Below, in pieces: positions 1-5,768 of a stretch of DNA of 6,988 nucleotides. This stretch comes from S146-42 sp965371965. GTDB taxonomy: Bacteria; Planctomycetota; Phycisphaerae; Phycisphaerales; UBA1924. The notes beneath the pieces are model-generated. The model made no database searches, was not told the origin of the DNA, and worked only from the letters and a program-made list of their open reading frames with translations. How positions within the stretch are numbered: position 1 is the stretch's first letter; every line of letters begins with the position of its first letter. The DNA lies in assembly GCA_965371965.1 (NCBI GenBank), contig CBDVAM010000161.1, forward strand, positions 1 to 6,988, read 5' to 3'. The position numbers and the translations under genes were made by a program.

Positions 1-368
1 GCCATCATGGAGTTGAAGTTCGGGCGGATCATCACTTCCCAGGCGCGGAACGGGTGGCCCAGGTCCATCCAGATGATGATGAGCGCCATCAGGAGCGTGG
101 TCGCCGCCGTCCAGAGGGCCAGGCGTCCGACCTGGCGCAACGCCTCGATCCTGAAGACGTAGACGAGTGAGGACAAGAGGAAGGCCCCGGCGGACAAGCC
201 GATGAAGTAGATATACGCCGAGACCCACAGACCCCACGGGACATAGCTGCCAAAGTTCGTCAACTCGCGACCCGAACTCATGCGTTGTCCGAGTCCGATG
301 ACGCCCACAGCCAGGATCGCCAGCCAGACGACAATCAAGGCGACCTTTCCGAGACTTGTGCGTTGCAT
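1..368 (-). CDS. NrfD/PsrC-family membrane subunit (3' end missing)
   Basis: Only the first 122 codons are present; the gene runs off the left edge. The start is ATG at 366-368, with AGGAG at 375-379, six bases upstream. I translated it by hand because no stop codon lies in the window. Visible features are a first hydrophobic segment at about residues 9-27, a second at 42-72 containing YVPWGLW and GLSAGAFLLS, and a third at about 83-101 ending in the DLGHP motif (102-106). These are typical of NrfD/PsrC/HybB-type integral membrane proteins, which bind quinone and partner a four-cluster Fe-S protein. It lies 15 bases downstream of just such a subunit, so the two probably form a complex passing electrons between membrane quinones and the periplasm. 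Which family member (Nrf, Ttr, Psr, Dsr or Hmc type) cannot be decided without the rest of the gene and the next gene to the left. Confidence 0.88.
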   Translation of the reverse strand, partial: MQRTSLGKVALIVVWLAILAVGVIGLGQRMSSGRELTNFGSYVPWGLWVSAYIYFIGLSAGAFLLSSLVYVFRIEALRQVGRLALWTAATTLLMALIIIWMDLGHPFRAWEVMIRPNFNSMM

Positions 369-383
369 CGATCGCTCCTATTC

Positions 384-1319
384 TCACACGAGGTAGAACA
401 CCTTCGGTTCTGTTCCCAGTTCTTCCTTGAGGCGCATCATTCGAGACGATCCGACGAGTTCATGCACGAGGGAGGTCTTGTCGTTGTAGTCGCCGAAGTA
501 GGTCGCGCCACCCAGACATGTGGTCACGCAGGCAGGAAGCAAGCCGTTCTCTATCCGATGAAGACAGAACTGGCACTTTCGGGCATTGCCCTTGGGCGAA
601 GTGTTCCGACCCCGCTCACGGCGCCATTCTTTCCCGTACTCAAATGTCCGACGAAACTCGTACGCAACTCCGTCTTGGGCCGCGAAGGCATCTTCATTCT
701 GCGGAACGGACTCGCCGTAGTACTCGCCGAAGTCCGCCGTCCGCGCGTTGTAGGGGCAGGCGGAAATGCAGTACCGACATCCGATGCAGACGTCGTAGTC
801 AATGGCCACGATTCCGTCCGGCCGCTTGTAGGTGGCGTTGACCGGGCACACCGCCGTGCAGGGGGGGTTGTCACACTGCATGCAGGGCCTTGGCGTGAAC
901 CGCTTGCGCACGTTCGGGAACACGCCGACCTCTTCTTCCAGCACGGGTCGGTACACGACGCCCGGCGGCAGGTTGTTCTCTGCCACGCACGATACTGTGC
1001 AGGCTTTGCAACCGACGCACTTCTGGAGATCGATCACCATCACCCATTTGCGCTGTTCGACCGGCTTTTTCATCGCGCGTTCGAGATCGTCCATCATCCG
1101 AGCGAGTATGCCGCCGCCGGGTGACGATCGCGGCTTGTCCAGCACGCCCGCTGCTTCCTGACGCGGGATCTCCGCAGCGCGTGCGGGGAGCGCACTGAGG
1201 AACGCCCCGCCTCCGCCGATAGATGCGATGGTGCGCAGCAGGAAAGCACGTCGCTCGTCACGCGAGTCGCTCGGCGCGCCGGTTCGGTTGGCGGTCTTGT
1301 CAAGAACGGGAAGTTGCAT
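384..1319 (-). CDS. Tat-exported ferredoxin-type subunit with four 4Fe-4S motifs
   Basis: A 311-residue iron-sulfur electron-transfer subunit of the NrfC/PsrB/TtrB/DsrO type. The ATG at 1317-1319 has AGGAG (1328-1332) eight bases upstream. The N-terminus carries a twin-arginine signal: ERRAFLL at 22-28, a Gly/Ala-rich hydrophobic stretch to about 46, and likely cleavage near the ALPARAA run. Four cysteine groups follow: C101/104/107/111, C146/149/154/158, C178/181/184/188 and C249/252/264/268. The last has the Cx2Cx11Cx3C spacing usual in this family. In known systems such a protein wires a catalytic periplasmic subunit to an NrfD-type membrane anchor. The NrfD gene follows after 15 bases, and an outer-membrane protein and an Rrf2 regulator precede it. 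No molybdopterin enzyme or multihaem cytochrome is visible, so the substrate is unknown; it may be encoded beyond the left edge. Length and cluster content are normal, with no sign of damage. Confidence 0.93.
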   Translation of the reverse strand: MQLPVLDKTANRTGAPSDSRDERRAFLLRTIASIGGGGAFLSALPARAAEIPRQEAAGVLDKPRSSPGGGILARMMDDLERAMKKPVEQRKWVMVIDLQKCVGCKACTVSCVAENNLPPGVVYRPVLEEEVGVFPNVRKRFTPRPCMQCDNPPCTAVCPVNATYKRPDGIVAIDYDVCIGCRYCISACPYNARTADFGEYYGESVPQNEDAFAAQDGVAYEFRRTFEYGKEWRRERGRNTSPKGNARKCQFCLHRIENGLLPACVTTCLGGATYFGDYNDKTSLVHELVGSSRMMRLKEELGTEPKVFYLV

Positions 1320-1370
1320 GGCTTGTTCTCCTGCGGTCGGCTGGCCACACGCCGTCAGGCGCCGTTGGTC

Positions 1371-2081
1371 TCAAAATCGAATCGCGAAATCGAACTTGAT
1401 GGTGAACTCTGAGTCGCCGTCTTCCAAAGGTTGAGAGACCCAGCTCTCGACGGCGAAGTGCTCGTCAATGAAGTAGATGAAGCCCAGACTGGCGAGCCAT
1501 TGATCCTCGTCGTCGATCTGAATCAGGTCAGCGCGGAGCGTCAGGTCGCGGTCGAAGAGCTCGACGGTCTTGTCCAGGCCGATCAGCCCGCTATTGCCGC
1601 CATCTTGCTGTAGCCCGTAGCCGGCGTGTGCTCGGAATGGGCCGAAGTCTTGAGAAAGCACCGCGTACTTGAACGGTTGCCCGACATCATCACGATCATT
1701 ATCACTGACACCGATGTTGGCGATCCCCAGCCCGAGAGCCGTCGTGTCCGATAGATCCAGCCCGAGCTTGAACTGGAGTATTGCGGGTCCGGCATCCTCG
1801 CCAAGGGCTCCGTCACCAAACGTTCCATCGACGCCCCATTCGAGCCGCTGCCCGAATGGCTCCAGCCCCATCTTGAAGCCCCCGAAGTAGTGCGTGCTGA
1901 TGTCGTTCCCGAAGGCCGACTTGAACTGGAGCACGAGAGCCCGGTCGGGCGGGGTATCGGCGGTCGGCATGTTGTTGAGGCCGGTCGGGTCGGCAATGGC
2001 CATCGGCGTGAGCAGGCACAAAGCTATCCAGCCGGTCGCGATCACACTCGATCTGCTCGGTTGACCCGCGTTAGCCTCCAT
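1371..2081 (-). CDS. Predicted outer-membrane beta-barrel protein in redox cassette
   Basis: I do not recognise a named family. The product has 236 residues from ATG 2079-2081; a GTG directly before it (2082-2084) would give 237. The ATG is preferred because AGGAG at 2088-2092 is six bases from it but only three from the GTG. The N-terminus looks like a Sec signal peptide: a hydrophobic stretch (about 13-25 from the ATG) with likely cleavage after AIA (28-30). The mature part has alternating polar/hydrophobic strands, many aromatic residues and Gly, no long hydrophobic helix, and ends FAIRF. A terminal Phe is the usual BAM recognition feature of outer-membrane barrels. It lies between the Rrf2 gene (51-base gap) and the Fe-S subunit (51-base gap), so it is probably co-transcribed with both. 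A role as a pore for a substrate or product, or as an outer-membrane partner of the electron-transfer complex, is inference only. Confidence 0.75.
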   Translation of the reverse strand: MEANAGQPSRSSVIATGWIALCLLTPMAIADPTGLNNMPTADTPPDRALVLQFKSAFGNDISTHYFGGFKMGLEPFGQRLEWGVDGTFGDGALGEDAGPAILQFKLGLDLSDTTALGLGIANIGVSDNDRDDVGQPFKYAVLSQDFGPFRAHAGYGLQQDGGNSGLIGLDKTVELFDRDLTLRADLIQIDDEDQWLASLGFIYFIDEHFAVESWVSQPLEDGDSEFTIKFDFAIRF

Positions 2082-2087
2082 CACTTG

Positions 2088-2092
2088 CTCCT
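2088..2092 (-). promoter_or_regulatory. Ribosome binding site deciding the barrel-protein start
   Basis: AGGAG on the minus strand lies six bases before the ATG at 2081 and only three before the overlapping in-frame GTG at 2084. The spacing favours the ATG. Confidence 0.65.
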
Positions 2093-2132
2093 CTCGTTCA
2101 TCTCAACGCCGAAGCACAACTCCTAGAGTGGC

Positions 2133-2600
2133 TCAGCGCTGCCCCTCCCGGTTCACTGGCGGTTCGAAGCAGCACCCCAATCGATCTTGATGGCGTCGTT
2201 CGAAGTTCGCAACGTCCTTGATGGTGATCTTGGTCAGCTTTGCCCGGATTCTGGCGCGCTCCTTGGACCAGAACTCGTGCGTCGGGCAAGCCCGCTCGTC
2301 GGAGCACTCCGCGTGACCGAGCAGGCACTTGGGCAACCACGCCTTGCCCTCCACCGCTTCGGCCACATCCAGCAGGCTCGTCTCTTGAGGAGGAGCCGCC
2401 AGGGCGAAGCCCCCAAACGTCCCCCGCTTTGCGATGACGATCCCCGCCTGTCTGAGTTGGTGAAGAAGTTTGGACAGGTACGGCATCGGAATGCTCATGC
2501 AATCAGAGATCTCGCGTGCCTTCACCCAGCGCCCATTCACCTCTTCCATGCAGGAAAGAGCGAGAATCGCGTAGCCGGTTGTCTGTGAGAGGCTGAGCAC
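2133..2600 (-). CDS. Rrf2-family transcriptional regulator, probable Fe-S sensor
   Basis: A 155-residue Rrf2-family regulator (IscR/NsrR relatives). It starts at GTG 2598-2600; the MLSLSQTTGYA beginning fits the family's usual N-terminus, and no clear Shine-Dalgarno sequence precedes it. The winged-helix DNA-binding part covers about residues 1-70: a recognition region with IPMPYLSKLLHQL (37-49), then the wing RGTFGGFALA (59-68). The ligand region has C92, C99 and C105 with H108 three residues after the last Cys. IscR has Cys92, Cys98, Cys104 and His107, so this is nearly the same pattern with one extra residue between the first two Cys. Cluster binding and sensing of redox state, NO or Fe-S status are therefore likely but inferred. 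A second Cys pair (143-144) lies near the C-terminus. It is first in the cassette, behind a promoter overlapped by 24-base dyad repeats, which suggests autoregulation. The founding Rrf2 protein was found with the Desulfovibrio hmc operon, which also encodes Fe-S and NrfD-like subunits. Confidence 0.92.
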   Translation of the reverse strand: MLSLSQTTGYAILALSCMEEVNGRWVKAREISDCMSIPMPYLSKLLHQLRQAGIVIAKRGTFGGFALAAPPQETSLLDVAEAVEGKAWLPKCLLGHAECSDERACPTHEFWSKERARIRAKLTKITIKDVANFERRHQDRLGCCFEPPVNREGQR

Positions 2601-2644
2601 GGCAAGATCTCGCGAAGGTGAGTCGTCCGTTGATCGTCCGCGAG

Positions 2645-2673
2645 ACTCTATCGGTTCATGATGCCTTGGTCAA
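2645..2673 (-). promoter_or_regulatory. Candidate sigma70 promoter of the Rrf2 redox operon
   Basis: On the minus strand TTGACC (2668-2673) and TAGAGT (2645-2650) are separated by exactly 17 bases, giving 5/6 and 4/6 matches to the housekeeping consensus. Transcription would start near 2638, leaving a leader of about 38 bases before the GTG at 2600. The -35 box lies within the first 24-base dyad unit, which is where a repressor site would be expected. Confidence 0.5.
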
Positions 2674-2725
2674 GAACGTTCATGACCCTTTTATCAAGAA
2701 TGTTGCAGACCTCGGGGTCAAGAAC
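2654..2725. repeat. Three tandem 24-base dyad units, likely operator array
   Basis: Three contiguous 24-base units lie at 2654-2677, 2678-2701 and 2702-2725 (plus-strand reading). Units 1 and 2 begin GTTCATGA and unit 3 begins GTTGCAGA. They end TCAAGAAC, TCAAGAAT and TCAAGAAC, each after eight variable bases. Because the reverse complement of TCAAGAAC is GTTCTTGA, each unit is itself a dyad, nearly perfect in unit 1 (7 of 8). The junction of units 1 and 2 also makes a 16-base near-palindrome, TCAAGAACGTTCATGA (2670-2685). The conserved half-sites with free spacers look like binding sites rather than a slipped repeat. They lie 53-125 bases upstream of the Rrf2 start and overlap its candidate -35 box, so the Rrf2 protein itself is the first candidate ligand. 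This assignment is inferred. Confidence 0.6.
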
Positions 2726-2924
2726 AAACTGCGAACAGCAAACTCCGTGCTATTCGAGTACGCAGCTGAGACAAGGTCACGCCACATGGCGGCTGGAGTT
2801 GCGGTGATTATTCCTACCCACGACTGGACCGAAATGGCTGCCGAGAGGCTCCAATGGGCGAGGGGCGAGGGGCGGTCGTGGCTTGGGATGGGAAGCACCA
2901 GCCACGATGCGCGGTCTGTGGCAC

Positions 2925-2944
2925 GGGGGATGGGGTGGGTCGGG
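2925..2944 (+). other. Four-tract G-quadruplex motif directly after amylase stop
   Basis: The plus strand reads GGGGGATGGGGTGGGTCGGG: four runs of at least three G with loops of two, one and two bases. This meets the usual definition of a stable G-quadruplex former. It ends one base before the amylase stop codon (2946-2948) and lies on the template strand for that gene. It could pause or release RNA polymerase at the gene's end, where no standard terminator is seen. A second, looser G-rich stretch lies at 2855-2892. Confidence 0.45.
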
Positions 2945-2945
2945 C

Positions 2946-5669
2946 TCAGCAGCCGGCGGCGAAGAGGTCGAGGTAGGCGAAGAAATCGTCGGCATCGACG
3001 GTGCCGTCGCCGGTGATGTCGGCGGCGGGGTCGCCTGCAGCGAAGAGGTCGAGGTAGGCGAAGAAGTCGTCGGCGTCGAGGGTGCCGTCATCGTTGATGT
3101 CGGCGTCGCAGAGATCGACGAAGACCTGAAAATCGTTGACGCTGGCGTTCTCGGATTCTTCGAAGGCGACGACAGTGAGGCGGTGGAAGCCGTGCCCGCC
3201 GGTGGCGACGATCCAGCGGTACTCGAGGCGGTCGTATTGATCGGCCCGGTTGCGGAAGTCGGCTTCGTCGATGGGGTCGGCGTCATCGGGCAGGTCCCAC
3301 ATGACGTGGACGCGGTTGGTGGTGCGGTCGCTCGCGAGAACGACGACCTCGTATTGGAAGCCGGTGATGTCGTCGTCGAGGTTGGGGACGGTGATGCTCG
3401 GCGGCTCGCGGTCGATGTAGATGGCCTCGCGCCACTCGCCGATGAGGTCGGACTCGTCAGAGTCGCGATGGCGAAAGGCGACGACAGAGATGTAATGAAA
3501 CCCCTCGGCGAGCTGGGTGGTGTCGATGGTCTGCTCGTAGAGGCCGTTGGGGCCTGCGCCGTCGAACAGGGGTTCATACACATCGGCGAATCGTTCGTAG
3601 CCGGGCGCGGCCTGGTGGAGGAACGAGAAATCGGTGCGTCCGTTGTTGTTCCAGTCGATGTAACCCTGGTCGATGCGGAACGCCGCGTCATCGTCGGTGT
3701 TCGGGTCGAAGGGGTCGGCCTGTTCGGTTGTGAGGCGGATGGTGAGCGTGTCGGCGGTCACGATGGGCACCGCGGCGAGGCGCTGGCGGCTGTCGCGCTC
3801 GTTGACGGGGTCGGGCGGGAGTTCGCCGGCGGTATCGAGGAGTTCGAGTGTTGCGATGGGGACCGCCGGGGCGTAGATGACGTAGCTCAGCTCGTGGAAG
3901 CCGGCGGTTGAGCGGTTGCGGGGCACGCGGAGGGTCACGCGCCGGTTCCCGTCGACGATGAGCAACTCGGGGATGTCGCCACCGGGGTCGACCTGGGGGT
4001 TGGCGGCGTTGCCGGTGAGTTCGTGCAGGCGTGTGGCGGGGGCGAAGGAGGTCTGGACGTTGCGGGTATCGAAGCCGGTGTCGCGCCGGTCGTTGAGTGC
4101 GACCAGGAGGTTGGCTTGGGTGCCGCCGAGTCCCGAGCCGGCTCGCTCGAAGATGAGGACGTCGTCCTTGGATTGGTTCTGGGGGTCGGTGTGGTTGAGG
4201 GGGAAGAAGAAGCCTCTGGCGTATTGGTTGTGGATCTGGACGAGGCGCGTGAGGCGGGTGTCGAGAGTTTGTTGTGTGGGATTCCAAGCGAGGGCGATGG
4301 GGAGTCCTTCGCGGGGGAAGAAGCCGGCGTTGCGGTCGATGCCCCGGGCGTTGTGATAGATGATGGCGGGGCCCGGGCGGGTGAGCGTGTAGGCCTGGGT
4401 GAAGAGGCCCATCTGGCGGTCGGTGGGGATGGGGGGCATTGAGCCGCCATTACCGACGCTGCCGTTGTCGTGGCTGAAGACGTGGTTGACGCCGAGCGAG
4501 CCGTTCTGGAAGCCGTCGTCGCGTCCATCCATGTGTCCGAAGTTTGGATCATCGAGCGCGGCGAAGCTTCCCAGGCCGTTGGCGCTGATGAGGTCGCGGA
4601 GCTTGCCCGAGCCGTTGAGGTCGAGCGCATCGCGCCGCGCGAAGCTGTCCTTGCGGACGTAGTTGTCGAGGGTGAAGCCGTTGGACTCGACGCTCTCGAC
4701 GAAGGTGAAGGGCGTGACGCGTCGCCCGTCGGGGGTCTCGAGTCGCTGATGCACGGCGACGTCCCAGAAGGTGTCCCAGAACCAAGAGGGCATGTGCTTG
4801 GCGGCGTCGAGGCGGAAGCCGTCGACGTGATGGGTGTCCATCATCATCTGGGTCCAGCGCATGAGCAGGCCGGTGGTGTTGTCGGTGACGGCGTCGCCTT
4901 CGAGGGGGTCGGCGGTGTTGAACGGGAAGAGGGTCCATTGCCGGGAGCCGGGGTTGCGGCTGGTGCCGGGGTTCCAGAAGGTGGTGCCCGAGAGGTTGAG
5001 GTCCGGATAGAAGCGTGCGTTGGCGGGGTCGGGTTTGTTGCGGATGGTGCCGGGGGGGATGTTGAACTGGTTGTCTTCGTCGATGGGTTGGCGGATGAAC
5101 TGGTGGTTGGATTCCGGTGCGATATCGACGAGGGCGAGCAGGTCGCCGTTGAAGAGGTCGTAGCGCGGGGCGTTGGGGTTCTCGGATTGGAAGTAGCCAC
5201 TGGAGATGCCGTTGTGGAAATCGCCCCAGTCGTCTGTGGGGCGCTTGTCGCGCGCCGGACTCTGGGGATTGAGCCAGAATCCGGGCCAGCCGCCGGCTTG
5301 CTGGAAGCCTTGGCTGATGTTGCGGAAGCCATTGTGGTTCATGATGGTGTCGATGTAGATGAGGGCGTTGGCGCTATGGAGTTCTGCGATCATGGCGTCG
5401 AAGCGTTGCTCGGTGCCGTAGGTTGTGGGGGTCTGGGGCGAGCCGAGGTTGAAGCGGTCGAAGACGTCGTAGCCGGGGCTGTTGAGCGAGGCGAGCGAGG
5501 GCGGCGGGACCCAGATCGCGCCGTAGCCGGCGAGGAAGAAATCCGGTGCGCGCCGTTCCATATCGGACCAGGGCGATTCGAACCACTGGAGGATGACCTC
5601 GCGCTGCTGGGCGCTGGCCAGTGTGGCGAGGGCGAGGGTCGCGAGAGCTGCTGCGCGGGCGGCGGACAT
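2946..5669 (-). CDS. Secreted GH13 alpha-amylase-family enzyme with GC-type dockerin-like tail
   Basis: A 907-residue secreted glycoside hydrolase, probably cleaving alpha-1,4-glucans. The start is ATG 5667-5669 with AGGAGG five bases upstream; an in-frame start at 5702 would put that site inside the gene. Residues 1-20 are a signal peptide (cleavage ASA/QQ). The GH13 barrel begins at about 25. Region I is DTIMNH (107-112). Region II is GFRLDAAKH (284-292) with nucleophile D288. Region III is FVES with acid/base E325. Region IV is FSHD with H400 and D401, so the triad is complete. A C-terminal beta domain follows to about 600, then beta-rich modules to about 850. Residues 856-876 and 883-903 are two Asp-rich 21-residue repeats (DxNxDG type), preceded by C854 and ending with C907 as the last residue. 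This matches the Gly-Cys-ending dockerin-like tails common in Phycisphaerae; a sorting or anchoring role is inferred. It is much longer than a plain amylase (about 450-500 residues). Subfamily and exact substrate are not assigned. Confidence 0.93.
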   Translation of the reverse strand: MSAARAAALATLALATLASAQQREVILQWFESPWSDMERRAPDFFLAGYGAIWVPPPSLASLNSPGYDVFDRFNLGSPQTPTTYGTEQRFDAMIAELHSANALIYIDTIMNHNGFRNISQGFQQAGGWPGFWLNPQSPARDKRPTDDWGDFHNGISSGYFQSENPNAPRYDLFNGDLLALVDIAPESNHQFIRQPIDEDNQFNIPPGTIRNKPDPANARFYPDLNLSGTTFWNPGTSRNPGSRQWTLFPFNTADPLEGDAVTDNTTGLLMRWTQMMMDTHHVDGFRLDAAKHMPSWFWDTFWDVAVHQRLETPDGRRVTPFTFVESVESNGFTLDNYVRKDSFARRDALDLNGSGKLRDLISANGLGSFAALDDPNFGHMDGRDDGFQNGSLGVNHVFSHDNGSVGNGGSMPPIPTDRQMGLFTQAYTLTRPGPAIIYHNARGIDRNAGFFPREGLPIALAWNPTQQTLDTRLTRLVQIHNQYARGFFFPLNHTDPQNQSKDDVLIFERAGSGLGGTQANLLVALNDRRDTGFDTRNVQTSFAPATRLHELTGNAANPQVDPGGDIPELLIVDGNRRVTLRVPRNRSTAGFHELSYVIYAPAVPIATLELLDTAGELPPDPVNERDSRQRLAAVPIVTADTLTIRLTTEQADPFDPNTDDDAAFRIDQGYIDWNNNGRTDFSFLHQAAPGYERFADVYEPLFDGAGPNGLYEQTIDTTQLAEGFHYISVVAFRHRDSDESDLIGEWREAIYIDREPPSITVPNLDDDITGFQYEVVVLASDRTTNRVHVMWDLPDDADPIDEADFRNRADQYDRLEYRWIVATGGHGFHRLTVVAFEESENASVNDFQVFVDLCDADINDDGTLDADDFFAYLDLFAAGDPAADITGDGTVDADDFFAYLDLFAAGC
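2961..3104 (-). repeat. Duplicated 63-base segment encoding the two dockerin-like repeats
   Basis: Bases 2961-3023 and 3042-3104 are direct copies with about 6 differences in 63, separated by 18 bases (81-base period, 27 codons). They encode the paired calcium-loop-like repeats containing DADDFFAYLDLF at the C-terminus of the amylase. The near-identity at DNA level points to a recent duplication, gene conversion or strong constraint. Confidence 0.85.
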
Positions 5670-5674
5670 CAGAA

Positions 5675-5680
5675 CCTCCT
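5675..5680 (-). promoter_or_regulatory. Ribosome binding site deciding the amylase start
   Basis: A full AGGAGG on the minus strand lies five bases before the ATG at 5669, directly ahead of a good signal peptide. It rules against the in-frame upstream start at 5702. Confidence 0.8.
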
Positions 5681-5768
5681 CATAGACCACTGAATCGTAC
5701 AAGAGGCGGGCGCGAGAGAGAAGCGCGGAGCGGATGAGTCTCGGGGATTTTCGTCGTCGGGCGCACCC

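Larger units (their letters stand above)
2601..2945. other. Intergenic region: operon promoter side and amylase 3' side
   Basis: These 345 bases lie between the Rrf2 start and the amylase stop. The left part (2601-2725) holds the leader, candidate promoter and three 24-base dyads. The middle (2726-2860) shows no convincing gene; there is a short inverted repeat, CGCCACATGGCG (2780-2791). The right part (2855-2944) is G-rich on the plus strand and ends with a quadruplex motif next to the amylase stop codon. I see no ordinary U-tailed terminator hairpin. Confidence 0.6.

Noticed and set aside
285..1124. Long plus-strand open frame opposite the Fe-S subunit gene
   Set aside because: It is antisense to a protein with four intact 4Fe-4S motifs, its translation resembles no family, and high GC content produces such open antisense frames.
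1300..1307. Another TCAAGAAC half-site
   Set aside because: It lies inside the Fe-S subunit coding region with no second half-site at the right spacing, so it is probably chance.
2654..2725. Possible CRISPR array
   Set aside because: The units are contiguous with only eight variable bases, there are just three, and no cas genes are near; operator dyads fit better.
2817..2881. Inverted repeat CCACGAC/GTCGTGG as a terminator
   Set aside because: The loop is about 50 bases and no U-tract follows.
2618..3016. Plus-strand open frame with a KNV-type peptide repeat
   Set aside because: The repeat comes from the 24-base operator units (a multiple of three); there is no recognisable domain, and the frame runs into the antisense of the amylase end.
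2883..3911. Plus-strand open frame (342 codons) across the amylase C-terminus
   Set aside because: Same kind of shadow; its apparent repeats merely mirror the duplicated dockerin-like DNA.
4470..5693. Long plus-strand open frame (407 codons) opposite the amylase
   Set aside because: The product is a low-complexity Val/Gly/Glu/Ala sequence typical of an antisense shadow; the minus strand carries complete GH13 motifs.
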